NCBI GenBank assembly: GCA_039105265.1
Contig: JAPFFF010000008.1
Coordinates: forward strand, 992,001-1,056,000
Direction of reading: 5' to 3'
From: Tritrichomonas musculus
Lineage: Eukaryota; Parabasalia; Tritrichomonadida; Tritrichomonadidae
Length of the DNA stretch: 64,000 nucleotides
The translations under genes and the position numbers were made by a program. Position 1 is the first letter of the stretch. The number at the start of each line of letters is the position of its first letter. A model generated the notes under the pieces. That model ran no database searches. It worked only from the letters and a program-made list of their open reading frames with translations, and was not told the DNA's origin. Below, piece after piece: positions 1 to 8,836 of this stretch.

Positions 1-816
1 GGTAAAGGAGCAAGGGAAGTATTAACAGCACTTCATAAATTTGTTAATGATGTACCTCATGTATATTCAATAACAAGTGATGAGGATGCTGCATATTTAT
101 CATCAACTGTATTAGACTTCATGAGAGAGAAGAACATAAAATACCGAACAACAACTGAGAATAACCATAATGTACTTGGCATTATTAATAGATTTATGAG
201 AACTATAAGAGATGCTATTGGTGAAAATAGGTTTATTCAACCAAAGGAGATGCATGATTTGGTAAACATATATAATAACTCTCCTCATAGGTCTTTAGAT
301 AATAAAGCACCTAATGATATTACTCCAGAGGATGAAATAAAGTACATCCAAAAGAATGCACGCATTAACCCATATCATTTTAATCCAGGTGAGAAGGTCA
401 GGTTAGTACTCGAAAAAGAACCATTTGGTAAAAGAAGAAGTAATTTGTCTAATGAGTCTTATATAGTTGACTCACAAAAAGGTAACCAGTTTGTGGTCAA
501 GTCCAAAGATGGTTCAACAAGTTCATTCCCTGGATATAGGTTGTTAAGGACAAGAGACAAAAGGATTAAAGTAGCTGAAAGACTAAATGAAGGTAAAGAA
601 GGTATTATTGAAAAAATATATAACTTTGATGAAGATACTGGTAAGTATGATTTAAAATGGGAAGGAGTCGAAGGTGATGATGCCTTTGCTAGACAAACTA
701 TTAGAGATGTAAGGAGAGGTAATCCATTAGTACTTGGTACAGCAGAAAGACAATATTGGTTGGAACAAAAGAAGAAAGGAGAACCAATACCAGATAAAAT
801 TATGAAATACATTTAA
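1..816 (+). CDS. Polinton 1 integrase (rve family), 5' part outside window
   Basis: Retroviral-type DDE integrase that would join the element ends to target DNA. The frame is open from the first base of the window, so the gene starts to the left. Visible parts are the second half of the rve core (YSITSDEDAAYLS, then a GIINRFMRTIRD stretch), an SH3-like segment (about 90 residues in from there, with EPFGKRRSNLS and AYIVDS-type strands) and a C-terminal chromodomain-like segment. It aligns along its whole visible length with the integrase of element 2 at 44904-45785. The packaging ATPase starts 10 bases downstream, the same order as in element 2. Function is known from the family; nothing here shows activity. 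Confidence 0.85.
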   Translation, partial: GKGAREVLTALHKFVNDVPHVYSITSDEDAAYLSSTVLDFMREKNIKYRTTTENNHNVLGIINRFMRTIRDAIGENRFIQPKEMHDLVNIYNNSPHRSLDNKAPNDITPEDEIKYIQKNARINPYHFNPGEKVRLVLEKEPFGKRRSNLSNESYIVDSQKGNQFVVKSKDGSTSSFPGYRLLRTRDKRIKVAERLNEGKEGIIEKIYNFDEDTGKYDLKWEGVEGDDAFARQTIRDVRRGNPLVLGTAERQYWLEQKKKGEPIPDKIMKYI

Positions 817-826
817 AAATTTGTAA

Positions 827-1693
827 ATGGATGAACCCCCAAGTGCAGAACTAATAAATAAAGTAGAAACATTGATTAAAGAAACCTTACGGAAGAACAT
901 GAAAGAAATAGATGGAGCATTAATTAAACCATTATCACCTGATTATCCTTTTAGCACAAACGGTATATACTTTTTAATTGGTAAACCAGGTGCTGGTAAA
1001 AGTTTTTGGATATGGAGACATATTATGATAACAGAGAGGTTGTTTAAACATCCATACTACCAAAAGATAATATTTTGCTCAAGCTCTGGTAAAATGGATA
1101 AAACAGCTGAAACACTTAATAAACAGATACAATCAAGAATCGATTATGTAAAGGAAAGAGAATTAATGAGTTATCTAAAACGACATCTTCGAAGAAAGAT
1201 AAAGTATTATGCCATTGTCAAATATGTACTATCTCGAATGAAAGAGACCAATGACGAAATGAGGAGGCTCATTGAGAAGCATCATTTAAATGAGCTCAAT
1301 GATAAAATAATATATATAGCAAATAAGCTCGTCAAGTATGAAACATCATCATATCCATATAATACATTATTGATACTAGATGATTGTGCAGGTAGTGATT
1401 TATTAAAGAATGGTAATAGTGAATTTATCAAGTTGTTAACCAAAACAAGACACTATAATTTAACATGTATCATGGCAATACAAACAATTCGATTTGTTCA
1501 TATGAATGCTAAAAGGTTAGCAACAGATATCATATGTTATACAGGATATAGTGAGGAAGATTTTACGAGCTTGTTGCAACAAACAAATAACTCATTAAAT
1601 ACTAAACAGACAGTAGCTGAGTACCTACAACATAAAGAACCACATGAAAAATTCGTAATGAATATTTCTGCTAATAAGTACTATTTTGAATAA
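827..1693 (+). CDS. Polinton 1 genome-packaging ATPase (FtsK/HerA, A32-like)
   Basis: Predicted ATPase of the FtsK-HerA superfamily, the family that packages DNA into capsids in Polintons, adenovirus-like and NCLDV-type viruses. The 288-residue protein has a Walker A motif GKPGAGKS at residues 52-59 and a Walker B strand LLILDD at 181-186, followed by a TKTRHYN...IMAIQT segment that fits the sensor region. Length is normal for the family. It begins 10 bases after the integrase stop and ends 18 bases before the next ATG. The element 2 copy (45796-46653) is closely similar throughout. Family assignment is firm from the motifs. Confidence 0.88.
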   Translation: MDEPPSAELINKVETLIKETLRKNMKEIDGALIKPLSPDYPFSTNGIYFLIGKPGAGKSFWIWRHIMITERLFKHPYYQKIIFCSSSGKMDKTAETLNKQIQSRIDYVKERELMSYLKRHLRRKIKYYAIVKYVLSRMKETNDEMRRLIEKHHLNELNDKIIYIANKLVKYETSSYPYNTLLILDDCAGSDLLKNGNSEFIKLLTKTRHYNLTCIMAIQTIRFVHMNAKRLATDIICYTGYSEEDFTSLLQQTNNSLNTKQTVAEYLQHKEPHEKFVMNISANKYYFE

Positions 1694-1711
1694 TTTTTTA
1701 TTATTTTTTAA

Positions 1712-2167
1712 ATGGGAATTCAACGTCATTCAGAAGAAGATTATTGGAAGCCAAATTATGCTAAACAAAAAGAATTTTCTCCATGGCAAACGATAATAAA
1801 AGGAGGAGTAGGTTTAGGTGGTAAATTATTAATGGGAGCTGCAGATAGTTTTACTGGAGGTCTTGCAAGTAAATTATTGGATGCTTCAGCAGGTGGATTA
1901 ACCAAGCATGCTGGTGTTATTGGTTCAGTTGCGAGAGGTCTTGGTGAAAGCTTCTTGAGCGATAAAACAAGAAATAGATTAGCAAACATAGCTGACACAG
2001 CATTAAAATATGTCCCAGAAGGAAATGTGAAAACTGCCTTGTCATCAATTAATAAATCTGCAAAAGGCGATTCAGTTGGTGCACCTCTTGAAAAGCCAAC
2101 ATTTTCATCTAATTCATTAAAAGAGAGTGAATTTACTACAAACAATCATGCGAGAACTTACATCTGA
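1712..2167 (+). CDS. Polinton 1 small glycine-rich protein
   Basis: Unrecognised 151-residue protein. The N-terminal 20 residues are polar. Residues about 25-80 are rich in Gly, Ala and Leu and look like amphipathic or membrane-associating helices (IIKGGVGLGGKLLMG). The C-terminus is polar. The gene sits between the packaging ATPase and the charged protein at 2217, and element 2 has a glycine-rich gene in exactly the same slot (46671-47201), although sequence similarity is weak. The position among virion genes suggests a small capsid-associated or membrane-active protein; this is inference. A T-rich box (18 bases, about 1693-1710) lies just before the ATG. Confidence 0.6.
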   Translation: MGIQRHSEEDYWKPNYAKQKEFSPWQTIIKGGVGLGGKLLMGAADSFTGGLASKLLDASAGGLTKHAGVIGSVARGLGESFLSDKTRNRLANIADTALKYVPEGNVKTALSSINKSAKGDSVGAPLEKPTFSSNSLKESEFTTNNHARTYI

Positions 2168-2216
2168 TGAAAACTCAATAAAACTCAATTTATGGACTTT
2201 TTTTGTTTATTTTTAA

Positions 2217-2753
2217 ATGTCAAAACATCTAACAGGTTCTAAGAGACTTGCGGTTATTCATAAATGGTTGAATGGAAGGGATGACCCAGATTGGGAAGTT
2301 TTGCCAACAAAGAAGAAAGACAAGTATATAGTAAAACCCCGAAAAACTCCAATTCGTCAAGATTCTCAAGAAAACTCAGAAAGTGAAAATATCGAAGAAA
2401 CTCAAGAAAACTCAAATAGTGATGATTTTGAAGAAACTCCCAGAAAGTCATTAAGTTCGAAAGCTGCACGAAAACCTCCAAAACCACGAAAACCTCAACA
2501 AACATATGACCCTACTGTGAATGAAGAAATACTCAAACAATTAAAATCACTAGGTGAAGAAATGAAGATAAGTCGAGAAAAGAAAGAACAGAGACGAATG
2601 ATAAAAGAGGTTGTTGATAAAAGAATGAGTCAACCAAGACAACAATATGTTCCTGAAGAACCACCACAACAATATGAAGAACCACCACAACAATATATAC
2701 CTCCTCAACGAATAATGGGTAGGAGAAATCGCATCTTTGAAGATATGATGTAA
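2217..2753 (+). CDS. Polinton 1 charged, proline/glutamine-rich protein
   Basis: Unrecognised 178-residue protein of two parts. The N-terminal ~45 residues form a conserved block (SKHLTGSKRL, WLNGRDDPDWEVLP, KYIVK) found nearly identically in element 2 at 47233-47799. After it comes a low-complexity linker with repeated Glu/Ser (QENSE/SDDFEETP), a short coiled-coil-like region (EEILKQLKSLGEEMK) and a C-terminal run with the repeated motif PPQQYEE/PPQQYIP, ending in RRNRIFEDMM. The ending is also conserved in element 2 (RRRNNIFSDMI). It lies directly before the major capsid gene, so a scaffold or capsid-linked role is possible but not shown. Confidence 0.65.
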   Translation: MSKHLTGSKRLAVIHKWLNGRDDPDWEVLPTKKKDKYIVKPRKTPIRQDSQENSESENIEETQENSNSDDFEETPRKSLSSKAARKPPKPRKPQQTYDPTVNEEILKQLKSLGEEMKISREKKEQRRMIKEVVDKRMSQPRQQYVPEEPPQQYEEPPQQYIPPQRIMGRRNRIFEDMM

Positions 2754-2771
2754 ATTTTTTTCATCTAAAAA

Positions 2772-4454
2772 ATGCTCAACAAGGAACAATATATGAGAAC
2801 CTCAGCTGAGGTTTGTACCCAAATTGCATCCTATTTTGATGTTGTCGATAATTGCATTTCACTTAGTGATACAAATAAAGCATACTCATTAAATCCACAA
2901 ACTTCGTATTCACCATCACCACCAATTAAGAGTGGTTCATATACAACATGTATTATCTCGCCCAATACACATAATACAGCAGATATATATAATGGCTTTA
3001 TTCGAGCAGATATGAAAGTGATGATAAAAATAGACAAGCCAATTCTAAGTGATTTAGAAAATGTCAGTGGTTATAATTTTGGTAAGGTATGGTTTGGTTT
3101 TAAGGATGCTCGAGATGCTGTTGAGAAGTATGAAATTGTAGCTAATGGTATGACGCTTTATACCCAGAACTTTGGATGTGAAGAATCCTTTTTAACTGCA
3201 TGTTGTGCAAATGAAGTTACTAAAAGAGCTGATATATATAGTAAAGCAAGACATAAGGATATTTGGAATGATACTCATGGAAGGAGATGTGGTTTTGTTG
3301 CAAATCTTAACAAAGATGTGACTTCCGTCACTGAAACAATTAGATTAAAGATTGATTTGCGACGATTCCTACCATTATCTAATATCAAGTACTTGCCAGC
3401 ATTTGCAGGTAAAATCGAATTACGTCTATACTTTTCAACAGCTGGTATGGTATATTGTCCAGTTGGTTTTGAAAAGAGCTTGGTTGCTAATCCACATATA
3501 ATGAAAGACTTCAATGTTGATGAAATTACCAATGAATTTCGACCTATTGGAGAACCAATATGGATGTGGACAAGTACCGAAAAAATAGCAATGGATAAGA
3601 TTAATCACCCCAAGAATCTTCCACCTGTTGGTGAAAATCATGGAGGAGCATATGAAATTACAGGAGCTGACAAGACTAAGGAAAGAGTTGACCGAACTAT
3701 TTACAGTGATTGGAGAACTTGGAGTGTTGTTGATTATTCCATTGAAGAATGCGCGAGTATTATACCTTGTTTTGGTATTCATGAATCTGTATATACAGCA
3801 CTTGTTCAAAGATATGCTAACCCTCAACATCCACTTACATTCCCAACACAGATTATGTCATTTTACACTTGTACAAGACCTCTTAATAATGAACAAGATA
3901 AAGCAACTATTACTATTACACCTAATTTTGTAGATAGTATGTTTTGCTTATTCCCACTCAAGCATACGCATAAGACATACTTCAAGAATCCTATGTTTGA
4001 AGCATTTCATATGAATTGTGGTAATTACAACAATATTCCTGCTAAAGCATTTGGTACTAATGGTAAGTATCCAGAGTTCCTCGAATATTGCCAGAATGCA
4101 ATGAACATGAATGGAGAGCAAAATGGATTTAACAAAGAGGTTATAGCAAGTCTAGCTAATGAGTATCAATATAATGAAAATACAACAGGTTATTATCCAA
4201 ATGATAGGTCCTCATTCTTCATAGGTCTTCCAACTGAAACGGATGGAACATATCAACAAGGTCTTTCAAGTCTTGCACCTATTAACTTCGAACTGATATG
4301 TAGTCAAAAGGCAGATAATCCATTTAGAAAGGAAGTTGATACGCCTCCATTATTATGCTTATTAACAGATATATCAATTAGTATTTTGATTAGACCAAAT
4401 GGTATGCCACCATCAGTACGTATTGGTCCTTATGATTTAACAACCCCTGAATAA
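2772..4454 (+). CDS. Polinton 1 major capsid protein
   Basis: A 560-residue protein whose length, beta-rich character and place after the packaging ATPase fit the double-jelly-roll major capsid protein known from Polintons. Conserved stretches shared with element 2 (47831-49405) run through the whole protein: RTSAEVCTQIASYFD near the N-terminus, VWFGFKDARDAVEKYEIVA, QNFGCEESFLTACCANE, LRRFLPLSNIKYLPAFAGKIELRL and FLEYCQNAMNMNGEQ. The C-terminus ends in NGMPPSVRIGPYDL, again matched in element 2. I assign the family by size, position and conservation rather than a recognised motif; a structure prediction would settle it. Confidence 0.72.
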   Translation: MLNKEQYMRTSAEVCTQIASYFDVVDNCISLSDTNKAYSLNPQTSYSPSPPIKSGSYTTCIISPNTHNTADIYNGFIRADMKVMIKIDKPILSDLENVSGYNFGKVWFGFKDARDAVEKYEIVANGMTLYTQNFGCEESFLTACCANEVTKRADIYSKARHKDIWNDTHGRRCGFVANLNKDVTSVTETIRLKIDLRRFLPLSNIKYLPAFAGKIELRLYFSTAGMVYCPVGFEKSLVANPHIMKDFNVDEITNEFRPIGEPIWMWTSTEKIAMDKINHPKNLPPVGENHGGAYEITGADKTKERVDRTIYSDWRTWSVVDYSIEECASIIPCFGIHESVYTALVQRYANPQHPLTFPTQIMSFYTCTRPLNNEQDKATITITPNFVDSMFCLFPLKHTHKTYFKNPMFEAFHMNCGNYNNIPAKAFGTNGKYPEFLEYCQNAMNMNGEQNGFNKEVIASLANEYQYNENTTGYYPNDRSSFFIGLPTETDGTYQQGLSSLAPINFELICSQKADNPFRKEVDTPPLLCLLTDISISILIRPNGMPPSVRIGPYDLTTPE

Positions 4455-4485
4455 ACATAAAGAAGGATATTTTATTTTTTTGTAA

Positions 4486-4920
4486 ATGTCGAATGATTAT
4501 AGAAGCCCACATGCTGAGATTGTTGGAAGAGAAGGTATGATGTTTAATGAAGCTACCATGAAAAATAAAGACATAGAATTCCAACATTTTGGTGTATTCA
4601 GCAATACTAATACATATTCAGTCACATTCAATCCTTTTATTAATCGACCACCTACTCAGATTATTGAACATGATGAGCCTGTTAGATTCCCAGATACTCG
4701 AGAACATATAACGAAACCTCTACATGAACCTCCTGTTAGCATAACTGATGGTGGATTTTATAGACATATTGGTCAACATGATAAACCAGTACCTCTACTA
4801 CCAAAATATCTTAAGAAGCCTGAACCACCTGCTATGCAAGGTAGAGCAAGAGAATATAATAAACAAGATATTAGATATGGACCTACACAACATGTTATTA
4901 CTCAAAACAATATCTATTAA
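4486..4920 (+). CDS. Polinton 1 proline-rich small protein
   Basis: Unrecognised 144-residue protein with many prolines and few helices predicted by eye. A strongly conserved core, KPLHEPPVSITDGG, is identical in element 2 (51812-52240); GxEGxMFNE and an FGVFSN/YSVTFN block near the N-terminus are also shared. Such fixed short motifs in an otherwise variable protein suggest it docks onto another protein, perhaps in the capsid, but the role is unknown. It lies 31 bases after the capsid gene and 20 before the next gene. A T-rich box (TTTTATTTTTTTG) sits just upstream of the ATG. Confidence 0.65.
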   Translation: MSNDYRSPHAEIVGREGMMFNEATMKNKDIEFQHFGVFSNTNTYSVTFNPFINRPPTQIIEHDEPVRFPDTREHITKPLHEPPVSITDGGFYRHIGQHDKPVPLLPKYLKKPEPPAMQGRAREYNKQDIRYGPTQHVITQNNIY

Positions 4921-4940
4921 AAGTTTTTTTTCAAACTTAA

Positions 4941-5465
4941 ATGATTAAGAAGAGAAGTACAACTAATGGTGTACAAGCAAATGTATCTTTAGAACCATCA
5001 GCAGCTGCATCATCTACATCGAACATCAACAACAACATTATTATTAATAAGAGAGATGATGGCAAGGAAGACATTGTTATTACAAGAGACATTGGAGTGC
5101 AAACTGAACCTGTTGAAGTTGAACCAGATGTACGTAATGTTATACTTGAAGCATATGCACAAATACTACTTAATCAAGACAAAGCACTACTAGCTAATAT
5201 TATATCAAAGAAATGTATCATAGTACCTATTGCATCTCTTTGCAACATCATCAAATCAATACTACATGTAAATGAAGTTGAAGTACAACTTAATGAAGAT
5301 GTTGGATGTTGTGCAGCAAAGAGTAGTCCAATACAAAAAATTGATGCTATAAAAATCATTAAAGATAATGGAGAAGTAGTTATTGATTTGAAACAAGTAT
5401 ATAATAAAGAATATAATGAACTTGTTAATAATTATCATGTATGTTTAAAATATTGTATAGTATAA
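4941..5465 (+). CDS. Polinton 1 conserved small protein (unknown)
   Basis: Unrecognised 174-residue protein. The N-terminus is basic and low-complexity (KKRSTTNGVQANVSLEPSAA) with a strand-like INNNIIINKRDDG. A more globular, mostly helical C-terminal half includes a VGCCA motif and a conserved QVYNKEYNELVN segment. Element 2 carries a clear homologue at 52889-53416, similar along its whole length and in the same neighbourhood, between the proline-rich protein and the basic bZIP-like protein. Conservation of the globular half argues for a real function; none can be named. Confidence 0.65.
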   Translation: MIKKRSTTNGVQANVSLEPSAAASSTSNINNNIIINKRDDGKEDIVITRDIGVQTEPVEVEPDVRNVILEAYAQILLNQDKALLANIISKKCIIVPIASLCNIIKSILHVNEVEVQLNEDVGCCAAKSSPIQKIDAIKIIKDNGEVVIDLKQVYNKEYNELVNNYHVCLKYCIV

Positions 5466-5492
5466 AAAATTAGAAGTAGTTATTTTTTACTC

Positions 5493-5855
5493 TTACTCCT
5501 TATCTTTTGGTGATGAAGCTTCTTGTTCATCATCTTCTTGTGTCTCTTGCGAGTCAGACACTATTGGCACTTGAAAGCCAAGAGGTTTTGGTTTTGGAGA
5601 TTGTGGATTCTTTTTGATATAAACCTCACAGGTAGTGAGATTCATTTGAGTAAGTGCACCAGCAATCTTGTTCAAGTTGGTTTGTATCAAAGGGTCATAG
5701 TTGATGCAGACACTAGATGGTGTAGAGTTTGTTATTTTTTGGTTGAACAGGAATACAACCTCTTTAACAGCATTGGTGATTTCAGCATTAGCACTTTTTA
5801 TATCATTCTTTTGCTGTTTTTGGTATTCTTTGAAGTCTTTTGCGGTAGACGACAT
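5493..5855 (-). CDS. Polinton 1 small protein on the minus strand (unknown)
   Basis: Unrecognised protein of about 120 residues. I chose the ATG at 5855, giving MSSTAKDFKEYQKQ, because the open frame upstream is AT-rich and would overlap the oppositely directed gene at 5913. The first half is helical and may form a coiled coil; the second half is rich in Pro, Lys and acidic residues and ends EEDDEQE-like and SSPKDKE. It diverges from the basic gene at 5913 across a 57-base gap, which would hold both promoters. I found no counterpart in element 2, where the flanking genes are only 29 bases apart. Confidence 0.5.
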   Translation of the reverse strand: MSSTAKDFKEYQKQQKNDIKSANAEITNAVKEVVFLFNQKITNSTPSSVCINYDPLIQTNLNKIAGALTQMNLTTCEVYIKKNPQSPKPKPLGFQVPIVSDSQETQEDDEQEASSPKDKE

Positions 5856-5912
5856 TTTAAAAAATGAAGTGATTTTGAAAAAATAATTCAATTTTTTATC
5901 TCCAATGAAATC

Positions 5913-6179
5913 ATGAGCCAAAATTTAGATTTAGGTGAGTTCAAAGAAACAGCCATTATCAAAAAACTCAAGAAGTCGAAAAGCAAAGAGAATCTTCAGA
6001 GTGTCGAAAAAAGAGGAAGGAAACCAAAATATGCAACAGTTGAAGAAAGAAATGAAGCACGTAAGAAACAACAAAAGGCATATCGTGAAAGAAAGAAAAA
6101 AGAAGTACAAAGTATGAAGGAAAAAATAAAAGAATATGAAAATAAAGAGGTATCACATGAGGAAAAAGGTAGCTTATGA
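5913..6179 (+). CDS. Polinton 1 basic bZIP-like protein
   Basis: An 88-residue, very basic protein. Residues 1-30 are a conserved leader (LDLGEFKETAIIKKLKKSKS), followed by an AT-hook-like KRGRKPKY and a basic helix with EERNEARKKQQKAYRERKKKE, which resembles the DNA-contacting half of a bZIP domain. A short heptad stretch follows. Element 2 has the same architecture at 53446-53700. A DNA-binding regulator or genome-condensing protein is plausible; this is inference from composition. In element 1 the last codons run into a 19-bp tandem repeat, so the C-terminus is set by the repeat and differs from element 2. Confidence 0.6.
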   Translation: MSQNLDLGEFKETAIIKKLKKSKSKENLQSVEKRGRKPKYATVEERNEARKKQQKAYRERKKKEVQSMKEKIKEYENKEVSHEEKGSL

Positions 6180-6355
6180 GGAAAAAGGTAGCTTATGAGG
6201 AAAAAGGTAGCTTATGAGGAAAAAGGTAGCTTATGAGGAAAAAAGCTTATGAGGAAAAAGGTAGCTTATGAGGAAAAAGGTAGCTTATGAGGAAAAAGGT
6301 AGCTTATGAGGAAAAAGGTAGCTTATGAGGAAAAAGGTAGCTTATGAGGAAAAAC
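6160..6355. repeat. 19-bp tandem repeat
   Basis: About ten head-to-tail copies of a 19-base unit (GAGGAAAAAGGTAGCTTAT), one of them shortened. It begins within the last codons of the bZIP-like gene and runs directly into the next simple-repeat block. The copies are nearly identical, which points to recent slippage or unequal exchange. Confidence 0.93.
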
Positions 6356-6770
6356 AAGTACCTCGAAAAAAACAAGTAAAAAAAAAAAAAAAAAAAACAA
6401 GTACCTAAAAAAAAAAACAAGTACCTAAAAAAAAAACAAGTACCTCGAAAAAAAACAAGTACCTCGAAAAAAAACAAGTAAAAAAAACAAGTAGCTAAAA
6501 AAAAAAACAAGTAAAAAAAACAAGTACCTAAAAAAAAAACAAGTACCTCGAAAAAAAACAAGTACCTAAAAAAAAAACAAGTAGCTAAAAAAAAAAACAA
6601 GTACCTCGAAAAAAACAAGTACCTAAAAAAAAAAAAAAAAAAAAAAACAAGTACCTCGAAAAAAAACAAGTACCTCGAAAAAAAACAAGTACCTCGAAAA
6701 AAAACAAGTAGCTAAAAAAAAACAAGTAAAAAAAAACAAGTAAAAAAAAAAACAAGTAGTTAAAAAATTT
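6350..6770. repeat. ACAAGTA / poly-A simple-repeat block
   Basis: About 420 bases of short repeats of the form ACAAGTACCT(CG) or ACAAGTAGCT separated by runs of 6 to 24 A. The order of variants is irregular. The open frames inside it on the minus strand are products of the repeat and are not genes. The same ACAAGTA and CTTCAAGAAAA words recur in the right terminal region of this element (18330-18450). Confidence 0.92.
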
Positions 6771-6774
6771 TTAG

Positions 6775-7200
6775 TTATTCATTTTTCTTGTAGTACATTG
6801 TGATGAACTTCTTGTTTCTTTTCACTTTCTTATGTGTAAAGTGTCTCTTTGTTCCATCGAGATGCCCGAAACCAAGTCGAGTAATAGATAGTTCATGACC
6901 AAAGAACATGTTGTACAAGTTAACAATGTCTCTTGCAGGATAACAATCTTTTTCGAGGCTGTCAAACCATTCATCATACCTCTTTTTTTGTTTTGCTCGA
7001 AGTCGATGTGCATCATTTTCAAGAGCATGAGCATAATTTTCACACATCGTTCTTAAATTTGATGTATCATCTTCAACTTTTAGTTGAGATATTTTTTTCG
7101 ACATGTTTATATTTATTTTGTAGTCGAATGAATCACAACCTTTAGGAGGTGTTTGTTTTTGTAAAATATCTTCTATTTTATCTTCTTCTTCATTCATCAT
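6775..7200 (-). CDS. Polinton 1 small protein, homologue of 49438-49974
   Basis: Unrecognised 141-residue protein. The N-terminal third is acidic and variable. The C-terminal ~65 residues contain a pattern shared with the element 2 protein at 49438-49974: LEKxxYPxxxIxNLYNxFF, then a G-rich turn, a D-x-x-K-x-x-F run and a basic TYYK-like ending. The match is modest but collinear. In element 2 the gene is on the plus strand right after the major capsid gene; here it is on the minus strand beyond the repeat block, so the gene has moved and turned round between the two elements. Function unknown. Confidence 0.55.
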   Translation of the reverse strand: MMNEEEDKIEDILQKQTPPKGCDSFDYKININMSKKISQLKVEDDTSNLRTMCENYAHALENDAHRLRAKQKKRYDEWFDSLEKDCYPARDIVNLYNMFFGHELSITRLGFGHLDGTKRHFTHKKVKRNKKFITMYYKKNE

Positions 7201-7392
7201 TAATAAAATAATAGTGATATTAATAAATATATTTTTTTAAAATTTCAATATATTTTATTTTTTTTTAATTCAATTTTTGAATTTTTATAGTTAATGTAAC
7301 TTTTTCAAAGAAAAATATCCACCTTCGAGTTTTTCTACGAAATTTAAAATTTAGTGATATCAACAAGAAAATTAATCATTTTTATACTTGTA

Positions 7393-8769
7393 ATGTCCTT
7401 CCAGTATAGCTCAGATAGCGATGTTAGTCTATTTGACTCGATCGAGCAATTGGGTCAACAAGCTCCACCATCAGATCCGCCATCAGCTCCACCCGCAGAC
7501 GATTGGTTCAAGAACATGACCCCAGAACAACTCGAATCAATGAAGCAGTACATCATGAAGCAGCAAGAAGAAGCAGCTAGATTAAAGAAGCAGCAAGAAG
7601 AAGATGAAGCAAGAAGGAAGAAGAAGCAGCAACAAGAAGAAGAAGAAAGGAAGAAGCAGCAACAAGAAGAAGAAGAAGAAAGGAAGAAGCAGCAACAAGA
7701 AGAAGAAGCAGCAACAAGAAGGAAGAAGCAGCAACAAGAAGAAGAAGAAGCATTAGCAAGATTGAAGCAAGAAGACGATGCAAGAAGGAAGAAGCAGCAG
7801 TACGTGCCATTTTCGAGTAAAGTATTTCCACCACCTCGATATCATCCACTCCTTCCTCCTACACCAAATACATTACCAAAAATACCACCACCACCTCCAA
7901 GACTTGGTCCTATATCCAGACCATCTGGATTTACAGAACCACAGAAGACAAGTACCAATCCGAAGGAAGAAACAAAAATCGAAGATGTTGTTGAAGAACC
8001 ATCACCAGCTCGCAAAGAACCATACAAGCCACCGAAAAGTCTTCATGAAATGAAATCCAATAGTGATTATAAGGAGGATAATGTTCGTCCATTCGACTTT
8101 CGAGAGGAAATGGAACGATTAATAGAAGAAAATGAAAACTTGAAAGACCGATTATCGAAGTTGGAGGAGAAAATGACTGGTGTAGAATTTCACATTCAAG
8201 ACATCAATCACAATGCTGAAGAACTCAGGAAAGACATTGATGATAACGACGAATACGCACTCGAGCTGATGAAATTGGAACTTACTCCAAAAAAGGTGGC
8301 GAAGTACATTAACAAAATTCACGACCTCAAGAAGGACGTGGCGGATCTCAAAAATGCTCAACAAGCTGGTCCTCCAACAACTGATTCATTTGCAGAGAAG
8401 TATGTAAGAACTCAATTGATGGACAACGAACTAGACCATCTTCGATACATGTTTGACACCATTCCCCAGACTTCTACAGCTGAACAAACATCATTGTTCA
8501 AGACATATGGATGGAAGTTGTCCAATTGCATTTATCATCTTCGACCATACTTATCACCAGAAGAGAAAGAGAAGTTGGACAATTCATGCGACTTCGTTAA
8601 AAAAGACAGGAGGCAATCACCGAAACAAGTGATGAAGAACATCAAAACCTTCAATGAAGGTATGATAAAGAACCAATATCAACAAAAATCTGATATGAAG
8701 TCGAAAGGAAATGAATTCCAATATAATTTTCCACATCTAGATGATGATGATAATGGATATCCTCAATAA
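7393..8769 (+). CDS. Polinton 1 coiled-coil, KQE-repeat protein
   Basis: A protein of about 458 residues; I start it at the ATG at 7393 (MSFQYSSDSDVS), which follows the usual T-rich box, although an in-frame ATG lies 39 bases upstream. Order of parts: acidic and proline-rich head, a long low-complexity helix of KKQQQEEEE-type repeats (about residues 55-145), a proline-rich stretch, then a coiled coil (EEMERLIEENENLKDRLSKLEEKM) and a helical tail. It resembles filamentous or scaffold proteins in composition only. I saw no homologue in the visible part of element 2. Confidence 0.6.
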   Translation: MSFQYSSDSDVSLFDSIEQLGQQAPPSDPPSAPPADDWFKNMTPEQLESMKQYIMKQQEEAARLKKQQEEDEARRKKKQQQEEEERKKQQQEEEEERKKQQQEEEAATRRKKQQQEEEEALARLKQEDDARRKKQQYVPFSSKVFPPPRYHPLLPPTPNTLPKIPPPPPRLGPISRPSGFTEPQKTSTNPKEETKIEDVVEEPSPARKEPYKPPKSLHEMKSNSDYKEDNVRPFDFREEMERLIEENENLKDRLSKLEEKMTGVEFHIQDINHNAEELRKDIDDNDEYALELMKLELTPKKVAKYINKIHDLKKDVADLKNAQQAGPPTTDSFAEKYVRTQLMDNELDHLRYMFDTIPQTSTAEQTSLFKTYGWKLSNCIYHLRPYLSPEEKEKLDNSCDFVKKDRRQSPKQVMKNIKTFNEGMIKNQYQQKSDMKSKGNEFQYNFPHLDDDDNGYPQ

Positions 8770-8836
8770 ACAATTAATTTTTTAACTTTTTCTTTTGTTT
8801 TTATTTTTATCGTTTCACTTTTATTTTGTGTTAAAC

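Noticed and set aside
6304-6669. Long Phe-rich open frame on the minus strand
   Set aside because: It is the reverse of a simple ACAAGTA/poly-A repeat and has no non-repetitive content.
7577-7849. Leucine/alanine/serine-rich minus-strand frame that looks like membrane helices
   Set aside because: It is the complement of the KKQQQEEEE coding repeat on the plus strand.
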